The notes beneath the pieces were generated by a model, which was not told the origin of the DNA, did no database searches, and was given only the letters and a program-made list of their open reading frames with translations. Source: Hypomesus transpacificus (lineage: Eukaryota > Chordata > Actinopteri > Osmeriformes > Osmeridae). From it: 64,000 nucleotides of DNA. Of this stretch, positions 15,295-39,652 are shown in pieces. Every line of letters begins with the position of its first letter. Positions within the stretch are counted from its first letter, which is position 1. The position numbers and the translations under genes were made by a program. The stretch is taken from NCBI RefSeq assembly GCF_021917145.1, contig NC_061066.1, positions 2,766,640 through 2,830,639 of the forward strand, in the 5' to 3' direction.

Positions 15295-15760
15295 ATCGAT
15301 TAATCCAGGTCGGTAGGTCGCCGCTCACTTGTAATATAATTCTAAACACACTGTTGTGTTCATGAGATTTATATCTCTTAACACCAAACGACCCTCGACA
15401 ACACTGGTCCGACAAAATGCGCAGTGCGCCCCGTTGGCCAAAAGCGGTCCTCAGTGACGCAAAAGATAATTTCCTGGTGTTGACCACCTTTTGCCAGCGA
15501 CTACTGGCTACAGATAGGCACACCCCAAACCGCCTGGTTGCTACGGCCAATCGATGGGCGTGTAGGTTCATATTATGTGAAGTAATTGATGGAAAGGCTG
15601 TTGTTCCTGTTGTCATGGGATTGTGTGACGCGAGTGGCCGGGAAAGATAGTAATGAAATGCTATTTTAGTCCCTGCCTTAATCCACTGGAAACTTCCGTT
15701 TTGCTGACAGTTTATTATGTCTTGTCCCCCCACAGACAACAATTAGACTGATTCCTGTCC
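15295..15760 (-). promoter_or_regulatory. mapk12 5' UTR and promoter region
   Basis: Sequence upstream of the mapk12 ATG is richer in CpG than the flanks and lacks a clear TATA box, as expected for a widely expressed kinase gene. The long minus-strand open frame at 15050-15742 overlaps exon 1 out of frame and is not treated as a gene. The start site cannot be fixed. Confidence 0.35.
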
Positions 15761-17688
15761 AGAAACATGCTCTGCCACAAACAAACTGACAGAAACGTCC
15801 ATGATAAGGAACTTTGTTTTTATTGAGGGGAGCAGAATGGTAGTCAATTTGAAGAGTTCCAGGCTTTGAGGGAGTCTTTTGCTGGCTGGAAGAACCTGCT
15901 GAAGACATGCAAAGCAGACACACACACTGTATAGACCTATGCCATAGGCCATGTCCCATCGGCTTACACTAAAAGTCCAGTGATATGATTTTTGTAACAA
16001 AGACATTTGTTAGGTTTGTTTACCCTCCTGTGTGAGTTGATTTGGCATTCAAGGAAACAAACATTTGGTTATAGTGATGTAAATCCATTAAGCAGCCATT
16101 TCACTGTTGAGGTTCATGCCGCCATCTGATCAACACAAACATTCTAGAAAGTACACATTTGTTAACATTCATTTTGTTTTCACATCCATCAGATATATGA
16201 CATCAAAATTTGGTTCACCACACATATCGTACAACATCAACCGTCCTGCGCAGACGTGATCTTAGTTGACAGATGTATTACTGTAAGTGAGGCGTGTGAT
16301 TGTGGCTGTAGTAATACATACATACATAACAGGCGATCCCAGAGCATGTTACTAGATCCAAAATATGCAATGGATGTGCTATGATATGGGAGCTTCTTCT
16401 TTTATTGTTCAAAAACTAGTAGATGGCGATATGCCTCTTGTGCCATTATAATGCCAACTCCTCAGATTCAACTCTTCACTCCGGGTGTGTGTGTGATAGT
16501 GGCCAGTTAGTTCCGCCGATCATGTTTGTCTTTATGGTGTTGTTGTCGCTGTTCCATCTGTTAAAGCCCTCTCAGGGGGAATCCTAGTCAGACATGATTC
16601 ATCTGAAACTGCATGGTAACTCCATCCAGAGTTGAACCTCCTCAGCTGAAAGTCATGGACCTGTATAACCTTTGTCCCTGGAGCTCCAGAGCTTCTGGTG
16701 TCCATGAGCTTGTACCAAGTCCAGTGAGTCGCTGAGTGACTGGCAGCTACAATCTGAAAGACCTTAGACACTGTTACCACAAGTCACGACCAGCGCTACG
16801 ATTGTAGCCAACAATCCGACTCTCCTCAGGTGAGACCTCATTCTCAGAGCGCTTTTAGTAAACAGATATCATCTGGAGGTCTTCAATGACTGCAAGGGGA
16901 TGATTCGGCAACTGTGGGTTGTGGTGTGGTTTGTATGCGTGGAAGAGCGTTCTATGCTACAGTTTAAACATCAGAGACATAATTGGGTCGGAATCCTCAG
17001 CAACACTCCAACTCTGAACCTTTGGTAAGAATGCTGTTCTACCTTGCTGCCACGACGTTTACTGATGACAGAAAGAAAGTTATAAATCACTGATATTGTT
17101 TCATGCAAGTCCACTGAGTGGAACAGTTACGGTGGTAATATGGTAATGTATGACCATCTCCATTACAAAGGATTGGAGTGGCTTGATACTTAATTCTGGT
17201 GGGACATCTATTGGACAAAACTAGAATAGGTAAGTTTGGATGCTAGTGCTACTTGCTAACTCTCTCTTTCTCAATCTCTTTCTCACTGTCTCTCTTTATC
17301 ACTGTCTCTCTTTCTCACTCTCTTTCTCACTCTCTCACACTCTTTCTGACTTACAACACCAATCTGAAAATACAAACTTCTTTCCCTGTAATCGTAATGT
17401 GCGTATAATTCTCATCCCTTCATGTTCAAATGCAAACCGCCTCTTCCCCGCCCCCTTCACACTTCACTCCTGACGGACAGTCAAACCGACCAATAATCAC
17501 ATTCATCAGGGAGGGGGAAGAGCATGCCCTGGGATACAGCGTTGTCTCTGATTGGCTCGCAGTCTCTCTCGGCTCCTCCCAGACCTGGCTGACTGAAGGA
17601 CAGGCAGAGACAAAGGGGGGCGGATCTTCTTCAGGAGGCGGGAGAGGGGCGGAGCAGGAAGTGGCAGAGCAGGAAGGGGCGGGGCATT
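15761..17688. other. Interval between mapk12 and mapk11, including the mapk11 3' UTR
   Basis: No exon of a recognised gene. The mapk11 3' UTR must start at 17688 and run leftward; minus-strand AATAAA hexamers occur at 16401-16406 and 15819-15824, and I cannot say which is used. A CT-rich microsatellite lies at 17270-17345. A short minus-strand open frame at 16532-16780 is not recognisable. Confidence 0.45.
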
Positions 17689-28388
<10,700 letters not shown>

Positions 28389-28620
28389 GTTCCCCCAAAA
28401 AGTGCGCTAAGGACCGGACGGAGCTCCACTGCAGCCGCGGTACCCTATCTGTCTACGACTGAGGCTCTCTGCACAGACGCTCCGCCGGCCGGTCTCGGTC
28501 TCTCTCTCTCACTCACTCTCTCTCTTTCTCTCCTTGTTCCTGAAAGGGGGTTTCTGATACGGATGAGGGCGGCTGAGAGCTTGTAGATTCCAGACACGAT
28601 GGCTCGTTTGGGGGTGCCAT
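28389..28620 (-). promoter_or_regulatory. mapk11 5' UTR and promoter region
   Basis: CpG-rich sequence (GGACCGGACGGAG, CCGCCGGCCGG) just upstream of the ATG at 28388, then a CT-rich run at 28500-28530. No TATA box. The layout fits a CpG-type promoter; the start site is not determinable. Confidence 0.4.
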
Positions 28621-29530
28621 ATTAGGGGGATGGGAAGCTTCTCTCCTCTTTCTAAATCATGCCACCGAATGCAAACAATCCACATAACAAATGTGGGATT
28701 CGGTCTTTTGAAAATGGTAGGAATAGGATTTCGTATTATGCTTTTTCAGACGTCTGCAGAAAAGATTATATTTAACTTTATGTTTTTTTCTCCTGCAGAA
28801 TCTGCATAATCTTTGATAATGTCAAATGAAAAATGCATTGTTTTATAGTCTAACATGTTAAGTTTATTGTGTTAGACTTATGAGACGTGTGGCCCAGGCA
28901 TTACACAAAGTAGACTACGCATTATTATTGTGACACATTAAAATAACAATCAATTGCAGCATATTCATATGGTAATAGGCGTATTCCTTGTGCAAGATAA
29001 TCACAACTTTCAGATTATTTGCCCCAGCGTCCAAAAAGGATTGCGATGGAAATCAGATGTGAAAATGATAATTTGAAGTGATTTCATTTTATTTTGGCCC
29101 ACACGTGCAGTCTGTGTCTCCAGAACTGCACATTAGGATACATGTCAGGCGGTCTGTAAGATCTCCTAATTAGAACATAATGAGGTGAAAATGTAGACGC
29201 TATCCCTCGAGGCGCTCAGTTGTTGCCAGTGTTCCAACAGATCCGTCACTGTGGGGACATCTAGTGGCTGAAGAATGCTTCTACATAAGATGATTGGACA
29301 GTTACATATAGGCCATCAGATGGAGATCTGGACACATTTTTGCATCTGGATGCATAAACTTAGGTGTGTGTAGAAGGGCAGTTGTCAAGGATTTCAGTCC
29401 CCAAGACAATATTCCACATTCCCGAATCAAGATTGAGCTTGCTGAATAAATGGCCCTATTGAACCCCTTAACAATGTGGGCATTTGTGTGCTTATATCTG
29501 TGTGAAACCGTTTCCCTCAACCAATAAGCC
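28621..29530. other. Intergenic stretch between mapk11 and the aspartic protease gene
   Basis: AT-rich, unremarkable. I see no exon, repeat family or RNA gene in it. Confidence 0.5.
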
Positions 29531-29536
29531 TTTATT
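29531..29536 (-). promoter_or_regulatory. Poly(A) signal of the aspartic protease gene
   Basis: AATAAA on the minus strand only ~30 bases after the stop codon at 29566, giving a very short 3' UTR. Confidence 0.6.
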
Positions 29537-29565
29537 GACTCCAACAGAATTTATCCAACAGCCGA

Positions 29566-32391
<2,826 letters not shown>

Positions 32392-32915
32392 GTGAAGGTA
32401 GCTTTATGAAAGTTTCAGTAAGCTATCTCAGAAGACCAAATAGGACCAGATGCAGAGCTCTGATCTCAATCCCTCTGTGAACTGATGGTGATACTAGTGA
32501 TAACTCCGATCACAGGGTGACCCAGTTTGATCCTTTAGCCAGTCACTGCGACCGAGACCTAGGAGATATTGTGGACAAAGCAAATAAATCTTGTTTACTT
32601 TTAGTGGCCATAAAAAACTTGTAGTCAATGTAACAGACTAATGAATAGTTTACCTAATAGTTTAATTAAACAGACTAGGTTATTATACATTTATCTTATG
32701 TTTTCCCCCCCATGTAAAAATATTTTACAGAATCACAGTAATGCTCCATATAAACAAAGTATTTTTCATATAAAATCCAATCTCAAAATCTTTGCAACTG
32801 TAACATATTCTGTTTGTATTTATGTTCAGATTATGTTCAGATTATAAGCACTAAGTATTTTTATATATTTATAGTACAAACAAAACACAAGACGAAGAAC
32901 CAGTCAATTTTCAAT
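32392..32915. other. Gap between the aspartic protease and cct2
   Basis: Contains the upstream region of the protease gene (no clear TATA box) and, beyond it, AT-rich sequence leading to the cct2 3' end. No exon seen. Confidence 0.45.
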
Positions 32916-32921
32916 TTTATT
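32916..32921 (-). promoter_or_regulatory. Poly(A) signal of cct2
   Basis: AATAAA on the minus strand, ~320 bases after the cct2 stop codon at 33240. The implied 3' UTR includes GCTAGC/GTTAGC-rich direct repeats at 32985-33055. Confidence 0.5.
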
Positions 32922-33239
32922 TCAGTAAACAAACAACTTCCATACAGCCGTTGGGGTGAGTTATACAGATAGCCAGGTGCCAGCGCTAGCAAGGCTAGCC
33001 GGGAGTTAACATTAGCATGGATAACCAGGAGCTAGCGTTAGCATGGCTAGCTGGAACAGTGCTTCTACAGGTGCATCTTTAACATGGATATCAACAGAGT
33101 TTAAACTAACCAGGACTTCTATCACTCAAGACCAGGAGGTTATAAATACACAGATCATCCCTCTCCTCTAAACATCCGCCATGACTGTTACACCCCCCCC
33201 CCCATCCTCTTCACCCTCCTCTTCCTCAGGCTTGTAACA

Positions 33240-36200
33240 TTAACAGGGGTGGTGGTCTGGAACTCTCTTCCTGCAGGGGGGAGGAGATGGGAGGAAAGAA
33301 CATCAGTATAACAAGACAAACACACAAGAGCAAGAGAGAGGCAACCACAAGATTAGAAAGTGAGAGAGGACAGTGCAAACAGAACAAGAGAAAGATCTTC
33401 AGACATAAACAGCTCTGAACAGACAGGCCTATGGAGAGACAGGTGTCTACAGACCTGGGCGCAGCCTTGATGATGTTGTCCACTCTGAGGATCATCTCTG
33501 CTGCCTCGGCAGCACTGAGCAGCACCTGCCTCTTCACCTGGAAGCTCTCGGTGATGCCCAGCACAGCCATGTCTCCGATGGTGCCCTGGTTCATGTCTGG
33601 AGAGGAGGGTGGAGTTAGAGAGGACACACAGCACACACATACCAGATATAGGCACGAACACACATGATACACAAAAAAGCACACACACACACACACAACA
33701 CACACTTGGCAGACCCACGCACACACAGTTGTAACTACTGACCGAGTCCAAAGGTGATCTTGTTCTCCTGGTGGGCAGCCCTGAGCTGGGCCACCAGATC
33801 AGCACTGTCATAACCGGCATTATCAGCGATGATGGTGGGCAGCTGCACAAAGGACACGTGGTGAACGACACAGTCATAACAGCTGTTACATGGTTATTAT
33901 AACATGACACCAGCACCTGGGTGGACTTACCATGCGGAGAGCTTTGGCAAAGGACTCCATGGCAACAGCCTCTTTTCCTGGGGTCCTGTTGGCCAGGTCG
34001 GATACCACGCGGGCCATCAGCATCTCTGAGCAGCCTGGATGAGGAAGGAATGTTTAAGAGTGTGTTGGTACATTTGTGTGTGTGTGTGAAATGAACATGA
34101 CAGAATGTTTGACTTGTGTGCACCTCCTTCGTAATACCATATTTGTGTGTGTGTGTCTGTGGCGTGTGCCTGTCTGAATATGCGTGGGCACGAGCATGTG
34201 TCTGTGTGCAGGTATACGCATGTGTATGTGTCTGTGTGCAGGTATACGCATGTGTATGTGTGCAGGTATATGCATATGCGGCTGGACGACCCCTCACCTC
34301 CTCCGAACACGGTGCGAGTCTCCTTGACGGTCTGGGCCAGGACGCAGAGGGCGTCGTGCAGCGAACGCTCCGCCTCGTCCAGGATCTGCTGGGTGGCGCC
34401 CCGCAGCACGATGGTGCACGCCTCGCCCAGGGACACGCCCGAGAAGTGGATGAGGGTGTCCTCACCGATCATCACCTCCTCGATCAGCTTGCAGTGGCCC
34501 AGCTTCACCAGCTCAGGGTGGTCGAACGTGGACGTGATCTCTCCACCTGGGGCAGAGAGGGACGGAGGAAAAAGGAAGGATGGACGGAGGAAGATGGAGA
34601 GAGAGAGATGGATCATTCTCAAATCTAATGGGCTAGCTAGAGTATAGAGCCCGGACAACCTTATTTCCACATGTACATAAAAACATGCACATGCACTTTC
34701 TGTAAAGGAAATGCTTGATTCCCAGACTTCCTTGCTAATGCTGCATTATCAGTATAACCCCAGTGTTTTCCCCTGTCTACCTGTGACCAGCGCAAGGCGC
34801 TCCACACCGGCGAAGTCTGCGTGTTCGATGGCCATGACGCCTGCGGCAGCAAACAGCTGCTCTGGGTAGTTATAGATCAGCTGCCTGGAGGAGGGATGGG
34901 ACGAGAAAGTGCAGCTTAGTACAGGATAGTACATGGTAGAACAGCATAGTACATGACTGAACATTACAGCACAGAATGGAAGCCATGGTTAATATTAGCT
35001 ACTCCCCTCGAGGTGTGTATTTTAGTTGGCGTATACCATTTCTCTGCAACTTCCTGCTGCACCACAGAAATCAATTTATCGCCCAGCCCTAGTTTGACTT
35101 ATATTTAACATAAATATAAGTCATAAGTGCCATAAGTAGCAGATTCTATGCGAGTAGTGTGAGTAAATAAGTAGCAGTCGAGTGTGTGCAGAAGCAGCAG
35201 GTGTGTGTGTGCAGAAGGTGTGTGTACCTGTTAATGAAGCAGTTGATGCCGTGCTTAAGGATCCTTTCAACCTTCTCCTTCATCTTCTCCTTCTCGGCCA
35301 TCTCGATCTCGGCCACCTTGGCTGTGGAGTCCACACGCACTCTGGAGCCAAAGATCTAACAGACACACACACATTTCATAAAGGTACACTATGACATACA
35401 CCAATGTAGACACCCTTCTTATTCCCTAGCTATATAATATCCCTCCTTTTTAGATGCAATGATATAGGAGATCCTTAGTGATCAGCCTACTCTCTTCCAG
35501 TCCAGTGGGGATGGAGAGGAGGTGAATTCTGACCTTGATCTTGTCTGTGTCCATGCCGGTGTTGGAGATAAGAATGTTGACGTTCTCAAGTCTCTTGGGC
35601 TGGTTCACTCCAATCTTCTTATCCAGCAGGAAACCTGGTCAGAAAACAAGAGCTGCAGTTAACTGAACCAAAGACCGTTATCACTCGGATCTAATACCAC
35701 ACACAGCTCCCTTCACCACACACAGGTTCAAGGTTCTCTCCGGCACTCCATCATCAACAGCCACACACACAGCAATGGCATCACACACAAACACACATCC
35801 GTCTCCTTCTCAGACACACACCTTCGTCCAGGTAGGAGTCGGTGAGGCTGCCCCCCAGCTTCTTGATGACGTGGATGGCCTCCAGGTTCCCTGAGCCCCT
35901 CAGCCTGAGCACAGCCTCCACAGCCAGCTTGGAGAAGTGGTCCTTGTGGTGCGTCAGCAGCTTGGAGGACAGCGTGGTCCGGGCGATGTTCAGAAGGTCC
36001 AACTCAAACTTCTCTTGGTCGTTACTGAGGAGAAAACAAATCCGAAATGTTGCATCTCCAGCCTGGGGTCTGCATCACCAATAGACTCTGGAGGAGGGGA
36101 GCCCTTCACTGAATTACTCCCACTGAGATTTAATACGTTATGTACGTTCTGGGGGAGTTTTCCTGGTCTTCTTTGGGGGTTATCGACAATAATTTAGCAG

Positions 36201-38821
36201 ACGCTTTTATCCTGTGACCTTCTTTCCTACTTCAGTTCGGAGAGAGTGTAGTAGTTTACCCATGGTCCACTGCTGCCTCCTTCAGGGCCTCGCGGGCCAC
36301 CTGCGTCGCCTTCCTCCAGCCAGACACGATGATGTGGGGGTGGATCTTCTTGGCGATGAGCAGCTCGGCTTCCTACAGGACATGGGAGATGTGAGGTCAA
36401 GCTCTCACACCGAATCACAGCACCCTACAGAGATCTCTGCCAAGATGGAGAATTCCTTCCACAGTGATTAGTGTACTAGGATGTGAACGCTGTTATGATG
36501 GTTGCCGGCGAGGCGTCTTACATTGTCTAAGTGTTTGGTTTTATTGTCGTTAAAGGCTTATCTTCACTACGGCAATAAGCATGACGCTAGTCCTTCTGAA
36601 TCATCTTTGTGACAATACCGACAGTAGACTGTGCATTGCAAGAGACCTAACAACTAGTCAGAGTTCTCAGAGCTACACCCTGCTGTGTGTCCTGATTGGC
36701 TGAGCTCCTCGGTGGTCGTACCCTGAGCAGCTCGGCAGCCAGGACTGTGACGGAGGTGGTGCCATCTCCAACCTCATCATCCTGCACCTTGGACATGTCT
36801 GGAACACACACACACACATACACATTAGGCAGGGAGGGGAAGAAACAACAGAGGAGTACTAAGGTTTTCTTGCTGTGTTTTAATGAGGTAGTTAGTATAA
36901 CCGTGCTAGGAGAACAAGAGTCCATTACTCACCAACCAAGACTTTGGCAGCAGGGTTGTCCACGCCGATGGCCTTGAGGATGGTGGCACCATCGTTGGTG
37001 ACGGTGACTGAGCCCTCCCTACCTCCGCCCAGGAGAATCTTGTCCTGGAAAAAAACAAAGGAAGCAGAGTTTACGCCAGAGACAAACCACTTAACAAGCA
37101 TTAACTTGAGTCCCAAGAGTACTGAGGTGTGCGACAAGTGTGTGTGACAGAGAGAAAGAAAGAGAGCGAGAATCAGGTTATATACGTACCATTCCCTTTG
37201 GTCCCAGGGTGCTCTTCACCAAATCCCCTATGGCAATGGCACCAATGAAGGAGGACTGAGGGCAACAAGCACACACTTTAGATATATGTTTTTGTTAAAG
37301 GCCATACACACAGAGAGAGACAGACTGCAACACACATACACACAGACTGCAAGTGCACAACTTACAAGGCGGGCTGTCTCAGCTTTCTCCTCATCAGCTC
37401 CATGTCTGAAGATGTTCACCGGGGCCATTGATAAGGAAGCCTGAGGAACACATCACGTGACAGTGAGTCTCGGGAAACTCTAGAGATAATGAGGATATGC
37501 TTTGTGTTCGGTTAGATCAGTGGTTCCCAACCCTGGTCCTCGGGACCCCCTGTCCTGCATGTTTTAGATGTTACCCTGCTCCAACACACCTGATTCAAAT
37601 GAATGGTCGTTAACAGGCTTCTGCAGAGTTGGATAACGACCCATTCATTTGAATCAGGTGTGTTGGAGCAGGGAAATATCTAAAACATGCAGGACAGGGG
37701 GTCCCGAGGACCAGGGTTGGGAACCACTGGGTTAGATGATCTGTTGTATGTGATGTTGTATTTGAGTTAACTAAGATGCATGTACGGTTTTGCATAGTAA
37801 TGTTTTTACAAAGGTAGTGAGAATATGAATTTGAATTAAGGTATGCTATAATAAACAAGCATGTTAAAATAAAAATTGTAATAGTTACATGTTTTCACTC
37901 ATCCGGTTGATTAACAAGTTACCCTAACAGTTTACTAATTGAGGAAACTGAATTACAGTCAATTATGACACATAAGTAAATAAGGCATAACTAACATGGC
38001 TTTAATTTAGTTATTTACTGCTTCAGAGTTTTTATTGTATTTTATTAAGCGCTCCATATATAGTAATAATATCGGAAACCTGAAAACGGATTCATTGCGT
38101 TGTGATGTCTGCATAGTGCGACAGAACAGATGCTAGCGAGCTCCACCTACTTCTCCCAAGAAACCGCTAGAAGCTTTGCAGCCGGTGTGGCCTGAGTGAC
38201 AATAAACTAACTACCTTTAGCATTCAGTCAATCTAACGTGAACCGAGTGAGATGCAAACAATCTATCCAATGTACATAATTACTCGATGTTATTGCCCAA
38301 CAGTAAAACACGCAAGCCGTGCTCAAAATCGTCCAAACCCACCCGTTCAGTATGATGATGCTAGTTAGCAGCAGCATTACCAAGCAGAACAATGCGTAAC
38401 ACCCTTTTGCCACAGAGCCTTACCATTTAAGTAGCTAGTAGTGCTAGCTAAATGGTAACTAGCTTTACTGTCACAATGATGAACATTGAATTTAGTTGTG
38501 AACTTTTATGGGCCAATTAGTGTCTGGGCTGGAATACGTATTTTAGCGTTTCTCAACTAAACTAAGAAACTCAAACCGGCAGCTACTTAATCATAGTTCG
38601 CTAGTAACGTCGTAGGCTAGCCAGCTAGCTTAGCCACGCTCCATGTGCTTCCTCCCTGTCAGTTTATCATTGGTAGTTAAGGGATAAAACACCCCGTTAA
38701 CTCGGGCCGTGTTCAACTATGATACTATGCATTTGTCAACGTTTGCTTCGGAACAATGAAGAATATAATCTAGGTTGTCGGTGTGGAGGAAATAGTCAGA
38801 AGAAAACGGTTCACTTACCAT
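33240..38821 (-). CDS. cct2: T-complex protein 1 subunit beta (CCT2)
   Basis: Beta subunit of the cytosolic TRiC/CCT chaperonin, which folds actin, tubulin and other proteins using ATP. Fifteen coding exons: 38819-38821 (ATG only), 37366-37440, 37190-37255, 36933-37044, 36722-36798, 36260-36372, 35822-36024, 35534-35634, 35228-35355, 34781-34884, 34298-34546, 33931-34034, 33743-33842, 33455-33596, 33240-33270. They total 1608 nt, 535 aa, equal to human. Visible: [25 protein letters not shown], the nucleotide-binding [34 protein letters not shown], and the C terminus KRVPDHHPC. The start codon is the last codon of exon 1, so all but the initiator Met is encoded downstream of a 1.4 kb intron. 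That intron holds a hAT MITE. cpsf6 is divergent ~830 bp upstream. Ubiquitous housekeeping gene. Confidence 0.97.
34137..34275 (+). repeat. TGTGTGCAGGTATACGCATG tandem repeat
   Basis: Three to four units of about 30 bases (GTGTCTGTGTGCAGGTATACGCATGTGTAT) in a cct2 intron, next to the donor of the exon ending at 34298. Confidence 0.8.
37518..37729. mobile_element. hAT-type palindromic MITE in cct2 intron 1
   Basis: A 212-bp non-autonomous element starting CAGTGGTTCCCAACCCTGGTC and ending with its near-exact complement GACCAGGGTTGGGAACCACTG. It is palindromic over most of its length. It is flanked by a perfect 8-base target duplication GGTTAGAT (37510-37517 and 37730-37737), the length diagnostic for hAT transposition. 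No coding capacity. Confidence 0.92.
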
Positions 38822-39652
38822 GATTTCTGTGAGTTGAAGGCTGAAGCCGTGCACGCACAGAGAGAAGGAGGACTAGTGGAGGATGACGCAGCTACGTAGC
38901 AGACAAGACAGAGAAGGGCGGTTGGCATCCAATTAAACAATACAAAAGAAATGCCTGGAGATTATTGACATTTTTAGACATGTATTACGTTCGTTTTGAA
39001 AAGGAGAATGAATATTAACACCGTTATGATCTTTCTTTTTTTTAACATTTGAGATAGAAAACCCCGAGACAAAGTATAGGCACAAAATATAACTTGTTTT
39101 TAGATCCTGCTATGAAAAGTTTATTTCACCCTCTGTCCGTACTAGATATGTTTTCCAAATACCATAGCCCTTATTTAGAATAGTCTGCAGTGTACTTTAA
39201 ATGTATGATAAGTCCATCACTGGAGGTGATGCAGGTGGTGTTAAATAGGCGAAGGGTTTGGGCACACTGCGTTGAATGCAACGCGCAATATTGGTTGTGT
39301 GAGGGGTGTTTGGTGGAGGAGACAGTAGAGCATGTACGGTTGCAATGCGAGTTGTGTGATTTTGATAGGGAAAGGTTGGCTGAGACTAAAGGGTCAGGGA
39401 GGCTGGCTGGGTTGTGGAATGGTTGGGGTGGTCAAGGCGTTTGGGTATATTGTGGGTAGGTTGGTTTTAATAGGCTGTGACAGGCCACACACTTCTGCAC
39501 TGACGCAGTAGAAGGCAGTGTGTGCAACTTTAAGTTGGATGCAACCCGCCAATTTAAATCAAGGAAGAACACTAGTAGGATATGACGCAAGAACCAGTTC
39601 CTGTTTGCATTTTGTCTGCTCTGTCGTTCGTAGAGAAGCTGCTGAACGGAAA
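38822..39652. promoter_or_regulatory. Divergent cct2/cpsf6 intergenic promoter region
   Basis: ~830 bp separate the two start codons, which face apart. Both genes are housekeeping and both ATGs lie within TATA-less sequence. The cpsf6 side (39480-39652) contains GACGCAGTAG and GACGCAAG. The middle is occupied by a LINE remnant at 39190-39459, so this is probably two promoters rather than one shared core. Confidence 0.4.
39190..39459 (+). pseudogene. LINE reverse-transcriptase C-terminal remnant
   Basis: The open frame contains RRRVWAHCVECNAQ and a CEGC...ETVEHVRLQCELCDFDRERL pattern. This C-x2-C-x7-ETVEHxxLxC arrangement is the zinc-binding C terminus of non-LTR retrotransposon reverse transcriptases. 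Only ~90 codons remain, with no catalytic part, so it is a dead fragment in the cct2-cpsf6 interval. Confidence 0.6.

Noticed and set aside
33353-34465. 370-codon minus-strand frame
   Set aside because: It crosses three cct2 exons and their introns, out of frame with the conserved CCT2 protein, and includes CA-repeat translation.
34116-34647. Plus-strand frames of ~170 codons
   Set aside because: Antisense of the large cct2 exon 34298-34546 plus a TG repeat; no independent evidence.
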